Shown here: positions 61,587-64,000 of the stretch, piece after piece
Layout of the letters: each line of letters begins with the position of its first letter
How positions within the stretch are numbered: position 1 is the stretch's first letter
Source of the DNA: Moorena sp. SIOASIH
Lineage (GTDB): Bacteria > Cyanobacteriota > Cyanobacteriia > Cyanobacteriales > Coleofasciculaceae
Direction of reading: 5' to 3'
NCBI RefSeq assembly: GCF_010671925.1
Contig: NZ_JAAHIH010000001.1
Span: 997,053 to 1,061,052, forward strand
DNA length: 64,000 nucleotides
The notes under the pieces: model-generated
What the model was told of the DNA's origin: nothing
The model's input: only the letters and a program-made list of their open reading frames with translations
Database searches by the model: none
Made by a program: the position numbers and the translations under genes

Positions 61587-62342
61587 TCACACTGGCGCGA
61601 TCGCAAACTTTGTGATCAGCTCCAAAAGCTGATTACACTCCTTTTGATTATTAATAAAGAAGTGGCCACCAGGAAACATGTGTACCGTGAAAGTGCTACT
61701 GGTTTGGTCACGCCAGGCCGCAAGCTCATCACTGTTGGCGTCGGTATCCTGCAAACCTCCGAAAACAGATATGGGGCAATTAAGTGGGGGTTCGCTAGTG
61801 TAGGTATAGGTTTCGTTAATCCCGAAATCCGCTCGCAGAATCGGTAGAAACAGCTCCATTAGGTCCTGGTTTGCTAGCACAGCCTCTGGTGTGCCATTAT
61901 ATTGACGCAATGCTTCGATCAACTCAGACTTGGGCAAGTTATGAAGGGGAGGTTTTCGGGCAGGTACTTGAGGAGCGCGGCGACCGGAAATGAACAGATG
62001 TCGAGGACTCGGGGCTTCCTGGCGGCGGAGTTGACGGGCTAATTCAAAGCTGATTAGTGTTCCGAGACTGTGACCAAAAAAGGCAAAGGGGATATCTAGA
62101 TAGGGCAGTAAACTTGGTGTTAGGGTTTCAATCATAGGCAATATACCAGTAACCAGGGGTTCCCGCAGTCGCTTGCCCCGTCCAGGCAGTTCCACTGGGC
62201 AGACTTCGATATGGGGTGCCAATGGGTCTGGCCAAGTGCGAAAGCTTGAAGCAGCACCACCCGCATAAGGAAAGCAAAATAGGCGCAGGCGGGCTTTAGG
62301 ATTTGGTTTTGGCCGAGTGATCCAAGAGTTGGTAGTAGTCAT
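61587..62342 (-). CDS. Type II thioesterase (NRPS/PKS-associated)
   Basis: A 251-residue alpha/beta-hydrolase of the type II thioesterase group: the start LRLFCFPYAGGAASSFRTWPDPLAP, the nucleophile elbow FFGHSLGTLISFELARQL (Ser in GHSLG) and the terminal FPGGHFFI (catalytic His) are typical. Such enzymes free stalled carrier proteins in non-ribosomal peptide or polyketide synthetases. It is encoded convergently to the decarboxylase gene (153 bases apart). No synthetase module is in the window. Confidence 0.92.
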   Translation of the reverse strand: MTTTNSWITRPKPNPKARLRLFCFPYAGGAASSFRTWPDPLAPHIEVCPVELPGRGKRLREPLVTGILPMIETLTPSLLPYLDIPFAFFGHSLGTLISFELARQLRRQEAPSPRHLFISGRRAPQVPARKPPLHNLPKSELIEALRQYNGTPEAVLANQDLMELFLPILRADFGINETYTYTSEPPLNCPISVFGGLQDTDANSDELAAWRDQTSSTFTVHMFPGGHFFINNQKECNQLLELITKFAIAPV

Positions 62343-62817
62343 TGGTTATTTTGAAGGGAACAGGGAGTAGGGAGTAGGGAGTAGGGAGTAGGGAGTAGTG
62401 AACGAAATTATCACAATTCCTACACGGATTGCTATCTTTGGAAAGTAATCAATAGACTTCGCGGTATTTGTCGGTAAATGGATCACTTTTGTAATACAAG
62501 ATAATAGGCTTAGTTGTTATTTCACCAAGCCCATAAATAGTTTACAATAAAATCCGAGTTATAGCGTTTATCATAGCTATGAGGTACACTCTTGATTGGC
62601 ACTTATTGCCTTAAAACCTTCTTACTTCTGCCTTCTGCCAGCCCCCCTTATTAAGGCATAGGGGGGATTCCTTCTGCCTTAAAAGGATAAGCAATGTCGC
62701 TCATGACTATGATAATTGCTATATATTAATATCATGTTCGGATAATTAGTGATAAAAAACCTTCTCCCTTGAAACCTTACTCCTTTCTTCTGCCCTCTGC
62801 CTTCTGTTCAGAAAACC
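62343..62817. mobile_element. Three MITE remnants and heptamers
   Basis: gggagta heptamers with a ggattgctat end (62340-62436); a tagcgttt element (about 62561-62725: tatagcgtttatcatagctatgaggtac ... ataattgctata) containing a ccagccccccttattaagg hairpin; and a partial atatcatgttcgg element (62731-62815) related to the one at 20209. No gene is present. Confidence 0.75.
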
Positions 62818-64000
62818 CTATTTAATACCAGTAAAACTTATTATCACCCGATTCAAATCGGATATTGAAGGCAGATTACTATCAGTTATTGATGGCATTG
62901 GCGACCTATTGATGTCAACAATCTCACCTGTATAGTAGTAAGGTTTAATATTATCTTTTTCTTTGCCTTTCTTGCGAGCAAAGTATAGTTTAACTTGTTC
63001 TCCTTGGTTTGCCTGAGAAGTAATATAGCCAACTAGGGCGTGTTCATGGGAGTGAAATCCATTTTTCCAGTGGTATTGTTTAGGTAATTGCTTTTCTAAG
63101 GTCGGCCAAGTCAGTAAGTTCCATACTCCATGATTAGTATGATCTACCATATTTTTAAACCACCAATTAACAGTTGATTTTAAATATTTGTCAACGTAGG
63201 ATGAGTCTTCCAAGCTAAGTGTTCCTGCCATTTGATCTAATTCAGCATAGACCCACCATTTTTTGTCAAGGTCACGAACACCCTTATCATTCTCATCAAA
63301 ACTAATACCTCTACCCCAAAGCCCTGATTCTACATCATAAGCTTCCTCTAGCATACGAGATGCACCTATTTGGGCAAAGTCAATAAATCTTTGATTATTG
63401 AAAAGTTTACCAGTTAAGTAAATCATCCAAAAGGCTTTCATCGAATGACCATAATCTGTAGGCAGTTTTCCCTCTCCTATTTTTCCCTCTCCTATATTGT
63501 TAATCTCCATCCAGAATGTATTATATTCAGGGCTATAAAATTCGTTGATTATACTCCTTGATAAATTCAACAAATCTTGTTTCCATTCTGATTGATAAGG
63601 TTCTGGTAAGATTGGCGCGAGAATAAGCATGTAGGTATAGATCTGATCCAATTGGGACAGCAAATGTTTTTTCTGTTTAAGCCAATTGTTAGTAACATTT
63701 TCATTCTTAACTTGCTTGGGAACCCACATCATCATCTCTAGTTTTGGATCATAATAAGTCTCAAAGATAAAGTCCTTTAGTTGAATAATTTCTGGTAATA
63801 GTTCTTGATCTTGAGTTAGATAGTAATAAAAAGCCATTCCCTGTAAAGCATAGGCTAGTTCCTGACTAGTACGCTTTAAAACAGAAGGATTAGATTGGCG
63901 ACTTTCTCTTTTCAAGTAACTAAATGCACCACCATTTTCTCGATCAAATCCATAGTTACGAATCCAATCTATTCCAGCTTTTGCTAAACTAAGAAACTTT
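62818..64000 (-). CDS. AGE-like (alpha/alpha)6-barrel protein, N-terminus outside window
   Basis: About 394 codons are open from the window edge to a stop at 62818. The sequence (KAGIDWIRNYGFDRENGGAFSY; LAYALQGMAFYYYLTQ; YGHSMKAFWMIYLTGKLF; WWVYAELDQMAGTLSL; YHWKNGFHSHEHALVGY) matches N-acylglucosamine-2-epimerase/cellobiose-epimerase-like barrels, with the expected His residues. Epimerases and glycosidases share this fold, so the reaction is uncertain. The C-terminal ~80 residues, after the barrel, are extra (SMPSITDSNLPSISDLN). Its frame continues beyond position 64000. Confidence 0.78.
   Translation of the reverse strand, partial: KFLSLAKAGIDWIRNYGFDRENGGAFSYLKRESRQSNPSVLKRTSQELAYALQGMAFYYYLTQDQELLPEIIQLKDFIFETYYDPKLEMMMWVPKQVKNENVTNNWLKQKKHLLSQLDQIYTYMLILAPILPEPYQSEWKQDLLNLSRSIINEFYSPEYNTFWMEINNIGEGKIGEGKLPTDYGHSMKAFWMIYLTGKLFNNQRFIDFAQIGASRMLEEAYDVESGLWGRGISFDENDKGVRDLDKKWWVYAELDQMAGTLSLEDSSYVDKYLKSTVNWWFKNMVDHTNHGVWNLLTWPTLEKQLPKQYHWKNGFHSHEHALVGYITSQANQGEQVKLYFARKKGKEKDNIKPYYYTGEIVDINRSPMPSITDSNLPSISDLNRVIISFTGIK

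Overview
The window looks like the chromosome of a large-genome filamentous cyanobacterium, perhaps Moorena/Lyngbya-like. The evidence is frequent HIP1 octamers (gcgatcgc), cyanophycin genes (cphA, cphB), a PEP-CTERM protein, many Uma2 nucleases and type II toxin-antitoxin modules, and an extreme load of heptanucleotide tandem repeats, REP-type hairpins and MITEs. I saw no tRNA, rRNA or CRISPR array. The genus is inference.

Layout. 1-3.7 kb: the 3' end of an iscB nuclease gene, a cupin-globin fusion, a Uma2 gene and nested repeats. 3.7-42 kb: an extracellular contractile injection system (eCIS; Afp/PVC/tCIS-like) with a cap protein (DUF4255), an unknown 280-residue protein, sheath, two tube proteins, DUF5908, LysM tube-baseplate adaptor, VgrG-like spike, gp25 wedge, AAA+ ATPase, a DUF4157-headed candidate effector, baseplate J, a repeat-built tail fibre, a coiled-coil protein, an Afp12-like baseplate protein and a tape-measure protein. 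A 12.5-27.4 kb stretch holds the ATPase/effector pair and otherwise consists of toxin-antitoxin modules, two decayed RAYT transposase genes and dozens of REP hairpins. 42-50 kb: tldD/pmbA protease pair, VOC protein, a profilin homologue, DUF29, a CPA1 antiporter and a PEP-CTERM protein. 52-57 kb: cphA, cphB, trmD. 57-64 kb: a truncated purine permease, SET-domain protein, methyltransferase, type III PLP decarboxylase, type II thioesterase and an AGE-like (alpha/alpha)6-barrel protein, possibly the edge of a specialised-metabolite locus.

How the genes fit together. The eCIS genes make a phage-tail-like syringe: DUF4255 caps it, sheath and tube form the contractile shaft, LysM/VgrG/gp25/J/Afp12-like proteins form the baseplate and spike, the tape measure sets length, the ATPase is used in assembly, the fibre binds the target, and the DUF4157 protein is the likely cargo. 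Its metal-protease-like N-terminal region is followed by a C-terminal region with a Cys/His pair that may be a papain-like toxin. cphB and cphA degrade and make the nitrogen reserve cyanophycin.

The strongest leads are the bacterial profilin, the DUF4157 effector, the triplicated tape measure, the cupin-globin fusion, a small minus-strand gene with a consensus promoter, terminator and in-frame stop, and several MITE families with clean target-site duplications, including one whose core has expanded into a 17/19-bp minisatellite.
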